This document shows, in pieces, positions 8,036 to 14,042 of a DNA stretch of 19,007 nt (positions are counted from its first letter, which is position 1; every line of letters begins with the position of its first letter). The translations under genes were made by a program, and so were the position numbers. Origin of the DNA: Bacteroidales bacterium UBA1182 (GTDB taxonomy: Bacteria; Bacteroidota; Bacteroidia; Bacteroidales; Bacteroidaceae); contig DBYQ01000079.1 in NCBI GenBank assembly GCA_002310015.1, positions 1 through 19,007 on the forward strand, read 5' to 3'. The notes beneath the pieces are model-generated. The model worked only from the letters and a program-made list of their open reading frames with translations, was not told where the DNA came from and made no database searches.

Positions 8036-8075
8036 CAAAAAGATACAATTTAGGATTGTTCCCAATAGTTTTTTC
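8036..8075 (+). repeat. Possible decayed copy of the GGGG-palindrome element
   Basis: After an A-run, the segment reads GATACAATT (8042-8050) followed by TAGGATTGTTCCC. The intact element reads GATACAATT followed by GGGGTCTGTCCCC, so the first nine bases are identical and eight of the next thirteen match. It sits just downstream of the toxin gene and its terminator, the same 3'-end position as the intact copies. The rest of 8076-8184 shows only the promoter region of the next gene. Confidence 0.4.
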
Positions 8076-8128
8076 TATTTGTGCTCAGTGTAGTAGTTGT
8101 ATGCCGCTTTGATTGAGACTTTGATCCT

Positions 8129-8160
8129 ATTGTGTCACTGGGATTTTTTGTTTATTTTCG
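8129..8160 (+). promoter_or_regulatory. Weak Bacteroidota-type promoter of the LolA-like gene
   Basis: ATTG (8129-8132), 20 bases, then TATTTTCG (8153-8160) resembles TTTG-N-TAnnTTTG with one mismatch in each box. Transcription would start near 8167, about 18 bases before the ATG at 8185. It is placed where a promoter is needed, because the preceding operon ends in a terminator at 8035. Confidence 0.4.
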
Positions 8161-8184
8161 CAGTGTAAGGACTAACTAAATGAT

Positions 8185-8811
8185 ATGACTATGAAGAAAG
8201 TATTGATGATGGCAGTCGCTTCCATGATGGGTGTGATTACCTTATTTGCCCAGACAACTGATGAGATTATTTCACGTATGGATGCGGAGTTTGAGAAGCA
8301 TCGTAATGAAGGTCTCGTTATGACTATGGATATAAAAATACTTCTGGTGGGCAATATTTCAACTACGATTATGTCTTTAGGTGATAAATATTGCGGACGT
8401 GTAGCTGATGCGGAAACCGTTACCTGGGGCGACGGTGAGACAACATGGACATATGATGCTGAAAAGAATGAACTCACAATTGATAACGCCTCAAAGAATT
8501 CAGGAGTAGAATCAAATGCCGATGACATGTTCTCCGGAATCACCAAAGGTTATGACGTTAAGCTTCAGAGTGAAACAGACAAGGCATGGTACTTCAAGTG
8601 CAAGAAGTCAAAGGGCAACAAGGATAAGAATGACCCCAAGAAGATGGATCTTATAGTGGAGAAAGGCACTTATTATCCTATCAGTCTTTCAACCAAAGCT
8701 ATGATTGCATCTATTTCCATACATGATGTTTCATTTGGTGTCACAGAGGATCAGGTCACTTTCAATCCCGCAGCCTATCCGAACGCCAAGGTCATTGACA
8801 AGCGTAAGTAA
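8185..8811 (+). CDS. LolA-like periplasmic outer-membrane lipoprotein carrier
   Basis: A 208-residue exported protein. Residues 1-22 (MTMKKVLMMAVASMMGVITLFA) form a signal peptide. ATG 8191 (MKKVLMM) is an equally good start. The mature part begins TTDEIISRMDAEFEK and includes WGDGETTWTYDAEKNELTIDN, which matches the 'DGKTLWxYxPxxxEVTI' strand of the LolA/LolB fold. It ends FNPAAYPNAKVIDKRK, close to the 'FxFDxKxYPxAEIIDLR' end of the Bacteroidota LolA_2 group. LolA carries lipoproteins across the periplasm to the outer membrane. A lysine-rich insert (KCKKSKGNKDKNDPKK, about residues 131-150) is unusual. It stands alone rather than next to ftsK, where Bacteroidota lolA genes are often found, so it may be a specialised paralogue. 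Its stop codon runs directly into a palindromic terminator. Confidence 0.75.
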   Translation: MTMKKVLMMAVASMMGVITLFAQTTDEIISRMDAEFEKHRNEGLVMTMDIKILLVGNISTTIMSLGDKYCGRVADAETVTWGDGETTWTYDAEKNELTIDNASKNSGVESNADDMFSGITKGYDVKLQSETDKAWYFKCKKSKGNKDKNDPKKMDLIVEKGTYYPISLSTKAMIASISIHDVSFGVTEDQVTFNPAAYPNAKVIDKRK

Positions 8812-8850
8812 AAAGGTACCAAAGGGGTCTGTCCCCTTTGGTACTTTTTT
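8810..8850. terminator. Single GGGG-palindrome hairpin between convergent genes
   Basis: A long stem pairs 8811-8827 with 8833-8849 around the loop TCTGT, with one G-U pair. The stem includes GTACCAAAGGGG and CCCCTTTGGTAC and has A-runs and T-runs at its base, so it can terminate transcription from both sides. The core GGGGTCTGTCCCC is the one found at 691-703, but the outer arm is GGTACCAAA rather than AATTGTATCA. It overlaps the LolA-like TAA stop and ends four bases before the DUF4153 stop. Confidence 0.85.
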
Positions 8851-8853
8851 TCA

Positions 8854-10671
8854 CTAAAAGAATAGCGGACCGGTAACTCGAATGTAACCCTCTTTGCCGT
8901 CATGGCGCAGGTGGAAAGTGTCAAGGAACAGTGTGACCTTGGCCGGTGCGTCATTGGCCGATGCCCCCACAAGCGTACCGGTAAGACTGACAACATGATT
9001 GAAATCATCCTTAATGATATTGTCAGGCGTCATCTCTTCCTGCAATGCCCGCAGTTGGGAAAGCGGGATGCTGAACTCATACTTAAGTGTCTTTGATGAA
9101 CGGTTAAGCTCAAACTCTACCGGCAGTTCTACCGTCAGGATTTCATCCTTTATGCAATTCTTTCCCAAATCGGTATTATACTCGTACAAGCACATCTTTG
9201 ATGCATTCTGTGGCAGGTTGAAACTTGTCTCCCCCAGTATGCTGCGATAACGGTGAATCTCCACGTTCCCGTCCTTGCCATCCTCAAAAACGTGCTCAGG
9301 AATGCGTCCGGTAAGCACGCCCGTATCAATGATCTCGTTTACCGATTGCCGTGAGAACTGACTTTTGAGATAGTCAATACGGCTGTCCAGCTGATGAGAT
9401 ACAGAGGAGTCAAGTTTACTCAGAAACTTACCGTACTCATCATCGCTCATGGAGGCGCCGTTCCAGCCATTATCCTGCAGTATGGCATTAACCTTGTTAG
9501 TGAGATTCTTTCTGACGCAGGTCGATACGTTGACAGGCAGTAGTGTGAGGACCGCAAATGTCAGCACCAATGATACCGGAATCCACATTATCCCGGCACG
9601 GCGCTTTATGATAAGTATTATGCACACGGCATAGCACCACAGGTTGAATGCCACCAGATAAACGCGCAGTATGGTAATCCCGTAGTCCGATATGCGCCTG
9701 GCAATACCGATGCTCATAAGCAACAGCAACGGCAGCATCAGGAGAGGCATACGGTCAGTGATGAACCTGACCGCCATCCTGTTCCAACCCGATGCGCTCT
9801 GAGAGGCCTTATCGATATATGGATAGACCATCATAAAGAGTATCACCATGGCCGCCATTGAAGCCGTAACCAACCACGATACCCAACCATCGGGCAACTG
9901 CCACGTAAACAGTATCTTAGCCGCATAGCAGTAGAGCGTGACAAGGTATGCCGCAGCGATAGGCATGAACAGCTTGGTCACCGCATTCTCTATCAGGCCT
10001 GGCATGAGTACCGGCTCATCATCATGCTTTAGCGTGCCGCCGGGAATCCCCTGGATAACCAGAATAGGCGCCAACAGACAGAAACAGAGTATGGCCACAT
10101 TGCTGTACCAGTGAGAACTTACAAACACCCCAAAAAGCTTATCGATAGCAACTGTTAGCAGCTCCAATCCCCCGCATACAATACCGCTCACCACAAGTGC
10201 TGTTGCAACTGCGCCTATAGAACGCAGGCTGAAGTTCCAGAATGCGACATCGGTCTTGTCTTTAAGGAATGAGAGCACCAGTAATGATACTATCAGCGTT
10301 GCAATCAGAGCCATCATCACATATTTATAAGGTGCATATACCGTCATCTTATAATTGCACATAAGCAATACGCTTACGCCAATCCATGCCAGATGAGTCA
10401 GTGCCGCCACAGCTTTGTATCCCCATTTGCCGGCATGCTCCTCAAGCCAGAGAGAAAGGCTGAGTGAGAGCAGCAGCCCCGTAGAAGGATACCAGGATAT
10501 AAAGAACCTCCATTTCTCTGCAGGATAATTATAGCCTTTATACTCAAGAAACATCATGCATGCTGTCAGCGCAACTGCAAACGCCACCGTCAGCGGAAAC
10601 CTCTCGATACCTTTTCTGACCGTCAGGGCCAGATTCTTGATTCTGTCATAAATTGTATTCATATTTATCAT
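8854..10671 (-). CDS. DUF4153-family multi-span membrane protein
   Basis: A 605-residue integral membrane protein. After a short cytoplasmic head (MNTIYDRIKNLALTVRKGIE) and FPLTVAFAVALTACMMFLEY, roughly ten hydrophobic spans follow up to about residue 385 (ending near WIPVSLVLTFAVLTLLPVNV). A soluble domain of about 210 residues makes up the rest. The 'RFPLTxxFA' entry and span layout match the DUF4153 family, whose function is unknown. It is the last gene of the five-gene operon. Its ATG (10671-10669) shares a base with the TAA of the upstream gene (TAATG), which decides this start; ATG 10662 is an alternative. The partners (a regulator, a DUF805 protein and two more membrane proteins) suggest a shared envelope role. 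Nothing in the sequence shows a transported substrate or catalytic site. Confidence 0.8.
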   Translation of the reverse strand: MINMNTIYDRIKNLALTVRKGIERFPLTVAFAVALTACMMFLEYKGYNYPAEKWRFFISWYPSTGLLLSLSLSLWLEEHAGKWGYKAVAALTHLAWIGVSVLLMCNYKMTVYAPYKYVMMALIATLIVSLLVLSFLKDKTDVAFWNFSLRSIGAVATALVVSGIVCGGLELLTVAIDKLFGVFVSSHWYSNVAILCFCLLAPILVIQGIPGGTLKHDDEPVLMPGLIENAVTKLFMPIAAAYLVTLYCYAAKILFTWQLPDGWVSWLVTASMAAMVILFMMVYPYIDKASQSASGWNRMAVRFITDRMPLLMLPLLLLMSIGIARRISDYGITILRVYLVAFNLWCYAVCIILIIKRRAGIMWIPVSLVLTFAVLTLLPVNVSTCVRKNLTNKVNAILQDNGWNGASMSDDEYGKFLSKLDSSVSHQLDSRIDYLKSQFSRQSVNEIIDTGVLTGRIPEHVFEDGKDGNVEIHRYRSILGETSFNLPQNASKMCLYEYNTDLGKNCIKDEILTVELPVEFELNRSSKTLKYEFSIPLSQLRALQEEMTPDNIIKDDFNHVVSLTGTLVGASANDAPAKVTLFLDTFHLRHDGKEGYIRVTGPLFF

Positions 10672-11213
10672 TACATTTCACCCGCCGTAATTGTCCACTT
10701 AAGCGAGTCTTGGGTTATCGTTACATAATAGAACAGGTCTCCTTCAAATACATAATCTCGCGGAACACCCCTTGAAACAAAGACATTCCTTATTGAATCA
10801 TACTGCTTCTGGGGCTTATAAGCGCTAAACCGGAACTGATATCGTTTGCCATTCTGATTCCAAAGCTGATACTCTTCAGGGTTGCCTAGACCAGGAACCG
10901 TATCACACATGGCCTCTATCTTTGCGAAAAAACTACTGTCAGGTATCTCCTTGAACTCAAGAGTAATATCGTCACTATAGTCAATACCGGTTTTTCTGTC
11001 AATATCTATCACTTTGTAGGGAGGGAAATTCACTCCAGTCATTCCCTCAACAATTTCTCTATAAGCCGGTGTGGGGTTCTTGCGGTATCTGTAATCATGA
11101 ATAATTATGATCAATGTCGGGACAATGATAATCAGAAACATAGTAAGCAGGCAGCCTTTGCATCCACTCCTGTTATCGGCCTCCTTATGTTCGTTGTTAT
11201 CCTGTGCTTTCAT
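10671..11213 (-). CDS. Single-span membrane protein of unknown function
   Basis: I do not recognise this 180-residue protein. It begins with a hydrophilic stretch (MKAQDNNEHKEADNRSGCKG). One strong membrane span follows at about residues 20-39 (CLLTMFLIIIVPTLIIIIHD), then a positively charged RYRK and a soluble domain of about 140 residues, probably outside the inner membrane. The frame is open further upstream to 11282. ATG 11213 is preferred because it overlaps the DUF805 TAA stop as TAATG, and the longer version would run 69 bases into that gene. It also couples to the DUF4153 gene by another TAATG overlap. Both junctions argue for tightly balanced expression and possibly a complex with the flanking membrane proteins. 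The soluble part has acidic and aromatic residues but no catalytic motif that I can see. Confidence 0.75.
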   Translation of the reverse strand: MKAQDNNEHKEADNRSGCKGCLLTMFLIIIVPTLIIIIHDYRYRKNPTPAYREIVEGMTGVNFPPYKVIDIDRKTGIDYSDDITLEFKEIPDSSFFAKIEAMCDTVPGLGNPEEYQLWNQNGKRYQFRFSAYKPQKQYDSIRNVFVSRGVPRDYVFEGDLFYYVTITQDSLKWTITAGEM

Positions 11214-11689
11214 TAAAGTTTCTTTTTTGAAGGTAGGCAGAAAAGAATCAGAAAAGTAACGCCCACCAATGCTGTGATGCATGTCAGAATGAAGGCAAAT
11301 ACTCCGGAGTAGTAGGGCGGGGTGCTGGGATCCATATTGTATAGAGCCTGATCAAAAATAACTAGGATTGTGAATACACCCAATGCTGCAGGAATAAGGA
11401 GCAGCCAAGGAGCTATACCCGCATCACGCAGGCGCCGTACCGTAACTGTGAGTGTAGGAAAGAACATTACGGACCAGAACAGTCCAAACAGCGAAATGGT
11501 TAAGGTAAAGATATCTGATAAAACGGGATTTTGCGCGTGCTCGAACAGTAAGGCTATTGGAGCCAATATGCAGACAAATGCAAATGATATTGCCAGCATG
11601 GCCAAGGTCCATATCCAGAATTCTCTGCGGTCGGCTCTGCCGCAGAAACGTATATAACTAATGAATGTCTCTTTTATTGATTCCCACAT
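11213..11689 (-). CDS. DUF805 inner-membrane protein
   Basis: A 158-residue protein of the DUF805 (YhaH-like) family. It shows the family signature near the N-terminus, FCGRADRREFWIWTL (about residues 15-29), four hydrophobic spans, and the cytoplasmic RRLRDAG motif between spans two and three (about residues 86-92). Its molecular function is unknown in general; relatives are small inner-membrane proteins. It lies third in the operon, 13 bases after the winged-helix regulator gene, and its stop overlaps the start of the next gene. Length and motifs are complete. Confidence 0.9.
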   Translation of the reverse strand: MWESIKETFISYIRFCGRADRREFWIWTLAMLAISFAFVCILAPIALLFEHAQNPVLSDIFTLTISLFGLFWSVMFFPTLTVTVRRLRDAGIAPWLLLIPAALGVFTILVIFDQALYNMDPSTPPYYSGVFAFILTCITALVGVTFLILFCLPSKKKL

Positions 11690-11702
11690 GATGTTTTCAG
11701 TA

Positions 11703-11996
11703 TTATTTTAGACCAAGGAGTGAACTTAATGCTTCAATGTGTGCGCTGAAGGCTTTTCGTCCGGTATTCGTAACGGAGTAGGAGGTGTTGGGCTTACGGC
11801 CGATGAACTGCTTAATGGTCTCAATGTACCCCAGTTCCTCCAGAGCCCGTATATGGCTTGCCAGATTGCCGTCCGATACGCCCAGCATCCCCTTTAGGGT
11901 GTTGAAATCGGCCTGTCCGGATGCGGTCAGCACCGACATTATCCCCAGCCGCACGCGGCTCTCAAACGCCTTGTCAAGATTCTCAATAGCGGTCAT
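11703..11996 (-). CDS. Winged-helix transcriptional regulator (HTH_34-like)
   Basis: A 97-residue single-domain winged-helix protein. The pattern is RVRLGIMSVLTASGQADFNTLK, then the recognition-helix region LGVSDGNLASHIRALEELGY, then a wing IETIKQFIGRKPNTSYSVT, then TGRKAFSAHIEAL. This matches the small HTH_34/MarR-like regulators of Bacteroidota, which have no ligand domain and bind palindromes as dimers. It is the second gene of the operon, six bases after the membrane-protein gene. The perfect TACTTTG-N5-CAAAGTA palindrome at the operon promoter is a likely target, which would make the operon autoregulated. That link is inference. The inducing signal is unknown and may come from the membrane partner. 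Confidence 0.88.
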   Translation of the reverse strand: MTAIENLDKAFESRVRLGIMSVLTASGQADFNTLKGMLGVSDGNLASHIRALEELGYIETIKQFIGRKPNTSYSVTNTGRKAFSAHIEALSSLLGLK

Positions 11997-12002
11997 CGGA
12001 CA

Positions 12003-12647
12003 TTATTGTTTGCGGTCAAACCAGATTTTGAACCAAATGCCCCAGATAAGGTGCAGGATGCAGAACCCGATGGTCCAGAACATCATACCAAAAGGAGTCA
12101 ATGCCAATGCCGCAATTCCAAGGGCAATCTCAGCGTACCCAAAATATTTGGTAATGGAAATTCTGAATGCGATAGGGGAGATGAGCACCAGAGCCAGACC
12201 GTAGAACAACAGCATAAAGCCCGGAATCATATTCCACAACCCGTTGAAAAGAGGCGTAAGGCAAACCAATCCGCCCACCACCATTGCCGTGAAGAAATTG
12301 CCCAACAGACGCTGAGCCCCCGCATCGAGTTTAAACTCCATGCCGTAACGCTCCGCCCTGCGCTTTGACATAAGCCAAACGGTCAGGAATGCAGCACAGA
12401 ATACAGCAGCGCAAATAATAGCCACAATAAGGAATGTATTCCATTCAAACTGCCTTATTGGATTAATCCAAGCCCCCCAAAGCGGACTTATTGTCCCGTA
12501 AAGAACCAGACTGACTGCCACAGCCCCGAGCAAAGCCCAAACTGCAGCAACTATTCCAGCTGTCCCATCCAGAAACATAACCTTCTGTGACCGCTCCATC
12601 ATCTCCCTGATATCACTCAGTGTCTCCTTAATCTCCTGTTCTTTCAT
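12003..12647 (-). CDS. Multi-span membrane protein, first gene of the regulator operon
   Basis: A 214-residue hypothetical membrane protein. A cytoplasmic amphipathic head (MKEQEIKETLSDIREMMERS, residues 1-20) looks able to form a short coiled coil. About six spans follow: two between residues 24 and 55, one near 70-92, then three between 115 and 210. A short basic loop (MSKRRAERYG) separates the halves. It precedes the winged-helix gene by six bases. The pairing of a small membrane protein with an HTH_34 regulator suggests it could hold or signal to the regulator, but no sequence motif proves this. ATG 12647 follows the promoter/palindrome region by about 20 bases. No named family is recognised. 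Confidence 0.75.
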   Translation of the reverse strand: MKEQEIKETLSDIREMMERSQKVMFLDGTAGIVAAVWALLGAVAVSLVLYGTISPLWGAWINPIRQFEWNTFLIVAIICAAVFCAAFLTVWLMSKRRAERYGMEFKLDAGAQRLLGNFFTAMVVGGLVCLTPLFNGLWNMIPGFMLLFYGLALVLISPIAFRISITKYFGYAEIALGIAALALTPFGMMFWTIGFCILHLIWGIWFKIWFDRKQ

Positions 12648-12668
12648 ATTAAATCTATATTCAAAAAG

Positions 12669-12687
12669 TACTTTGCGCTACAAAGTA
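12669..12687. promoter_or_regulatory. Perfect palindrome, probable operator of the winged-helix regulator
   Basis: TACTTTG (12669-12675), a 5-base spacer and CAAAGTA (12681-12687) form a perfect 7-5-7 inverted repeat about 20 bases upstream of the operon start at 12647. On the transcribed strand the upstream side is rich in TTTG, as expected for a -33 box, although no clean TAnnTTTG is seen. The symmetry and size suit a dimeric winged-helix protein, and the position would block transcription when bound. The regulator encoded by the second gene is the natural candidate. Confidence 0.65.
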
Positions 12688-12721
12688 AAGACAAACAAAC
12701 CAAACCACCAAACAAATCCGC

Positions 12722-12754
12722 AAAAAAAAGCCCCGCCAGCAAAGCAAGCAGGGC
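12722..12754 (-). terminator. Intrinsic terminator of the arabinose operon
   Basis: On the minus strand, GCCCTGC (12754-12748) pairs with GCGGGGC (12736-12730), including one G-U pair, around an 11-base loop, and is followed by eight T residues. It lies about 50 bases past the galM stop and just before the regulator operon's promoter, so it insulates the two units. Confidence 0.85.
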
Positions 12755-12766
12755 CCTTATCAAAGA

Positions 12767-12807
12767 AAAATAGTACAAAAGGGGTCAGACCCCAATTGTA
12801 TCATTTT
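12767..12807 (+). repeat. GGGGTCAGACCCC element at the galM 3' end
   Basis: A 41-base segment identical to 14001-14041 and in the same orientation. It contains AGTACAAAA, the core GGGGTCAGACCCC (six-base arms around a single base) and AATTGTATCATTTT. On the minus strand its TGA (12803-12801) is the galM stop codon, so the element reaches into the coding sequence. Together with the copy at 14001 it brackets galM as a direct repeat. Confidence 0.85.
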
Positions 12808-13934
12808 ACGGAGAGCTTGTAGATTACAGTGTGCTGATACTTCTCACCCGGGCGCAAGGTTGTGCTGGGGAATGATTCGTGGTTAGGTGAATCAGGAAAC
12901 ATCTGTGACTCCAGTGCGATAGCTGTGCGTGCACCGGTATAGACCTGAAGTCCCGGATGGTTGTTCCAAACCTCCATGAAACGGCCCGACTTGGGTGAGT
13001 AGAGGGTTGCCACCTTCTCAACCTTACCCTGCTGATCGTGAACAAGGCAGAAGTTGTTGTCATAGTTGCGAACCATACCCTCAGGTACTTGGCCACCAAA
13101 TCCGCCGAATCCGCCACGTCCACCTTGAGCTGGAGCAGGTGAATACTGGCGGTCGCCAATCCTTACAGGTTTCTGGAAGTCATAAGGTGTTCCGTCAACC
13201 AAGCCGTAGTCACCGGTTGGTATATTGCTGCGGTCAGTCTCTGTAATGAATGCAGCGTTGATCATCAGCTCATGATCCATGATGTCACCATTGCCGGTAC
13301 CATCCAGGTTGAAATAGGTGTGGTTAGACAGGTTGACAACAGTAGCCTTATCGGTAGTAGCCTCATAGCTTATCTGCAAGCCGCCATCCTTGGTGATGGA
13401 GTAGGTCAGGGTGGTAGTCAGAGTGCCGGGGAATCCGTCCAGACCATCGGGCAGAACGCAGCTTAAAACAAGCTTGTTCTTCTTAGCCTTGACAACCTTC
13501 CAGGCAGTGTGGTCAAAACCCTTTGATCCACCGTGCAGAGTGTGCTGGCCACTGTTCTTGGTGATGTTGTATTCAACGCCGTCCAGAGTGAACTTGCCGT
13601 TTGCTATGCGGTTGGCATAACGTCCCAGAGCCGGGCCGATCATACCCATGTTATAACGCATGTACTGATGGATGTCATCGTAGTGGTTAACCAGATTTGC
13701 ATACTCACCGTTCTTGTCAGGTGAGTAGAGACCTACCACAAAACCGCCGTAGTTGATGATCTGTGCAGCTACCTTACCTTTTTTTATAGTATAAAGGGCA
13801 ACTTTCTGACCATCGATAACGGTGTCATAGGGTGCGCTGTCCAGAAGCGGGAACTTGGGCTTTGCAGCGCCGGCCGACATGCAGCATACCATTACTGCAG
13901 CCAGTGCAAACAGTTTAATTGAAATCTTCTTCAT
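12801..13934 (-). CDS. galM: Exported aldose 1-epimerase (mutarotase)
   Basis: A 377-residue GalM-family protein that interconverts alpha and beta anomers of sugars. A signal peptide (MKKISIKLFALAAVMVCCMS, cut near AGA-AKP) directs it out of the cytoplasm. No standard lipobox is seen. Family motifs include GGFVVGLYSPDK, GRYANRI (about residues 104-110), HTLHGG, catalytic His205 in NLSNHTYFNLDG, Asp292 in NYDNNF and catalytic Glu342 in AIALESQ. A Gly/Phe-rich insert near residues 269-281 (GGRGGFGGFGG) is unusual and probably a flexible loop. ATG 13934 is chosen because it begins the signal peptide; the frame stays open upstream only from a TTG. As the last gene of the arabinose operon it could feed the correct anomer to the symporter. 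It is separated from araB by a large hairpin and ends with a stop supplied by a repeat. Confidence 0.9.
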   Translation of the reverse strand: MKKISIKLFALAAVMVCCMSAGAAKPKFPLLDSAPYDTVIDGQKVALYTIKKGKVAAQIINYGGFVVGLYSPDKNGEYANLVNHYDDIHQYMRYNMGMIGPALGRYANRIANGKFTLDGVEYNITKNSGQHTLHGGSKGFDHTAWKVVKAKKNKLVLSCVLPDGLDGFPGTLTTTLTYSITKDGGLQISYEATTDKATVVNLSNHTYFNLDGTGNGDIMDHELMINAAFITETDRSNIPTGDYGLVDGTPYDFQKPVRIGDRQYSPAPAQGGRGGFGGFGGQVPEGMVRNYDNNFCLVHDQQGKVEKVATLYSPKSGRFMEVWNNHPGLQVYTGARTAIALESQMFPDSPNHESFPSTTLRPGEKYQHTVIYKLSVK

Positions 13935-13956
13935 ATAGTTAGTTTTAGGTTTTCTC

Positions 13957-14042
13957 AAAAATGATACAATTGGGGTCTGACCCCTTTTGTATCATTTTTG
14001 AAAATAGTACAAAAGGGGTCAGACCCCAATTGTATCATTTTT
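13957..14042. repeat. Perfect 35-bp inverted repeat of GGGGTCAGACCCC elements between araB and galM
   Basis: The left arm (13957-13991) and right arm (14008-14042) are exact reverse complements of 35 bases with a 16-base spacer. Each arm is one element: ATGATACAATT, the core GGGGTCTGACCCC, then CCTTTTGTA. Transcripts from araB to galM must cross this very stable hairpin, which could stabilise the upstream mRNA, end part of the transcription, or both. The right arm's TGA (14037-14035) is the araB stop codon. The right copy is a 41-base direct repeat of 12767-12807. Confidence 0.9.

Noticed and set aside
10671..11282. The 203-residue version of the single-span membrane protein
   Set aside because: It would overlap the DUF805 gene by 70 bases and starts with a non-conserved soluble stretch. 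ATG 11213 makes a TAATG junction like others in the window.
13935..13958. Extended galM start at a TTG (MRKPKTNY added)
   Set aside because: The ATG at 13934 begins a standard signal peptide; the extra residues would lead it with eight irrelevant residues and start next to the repeat.
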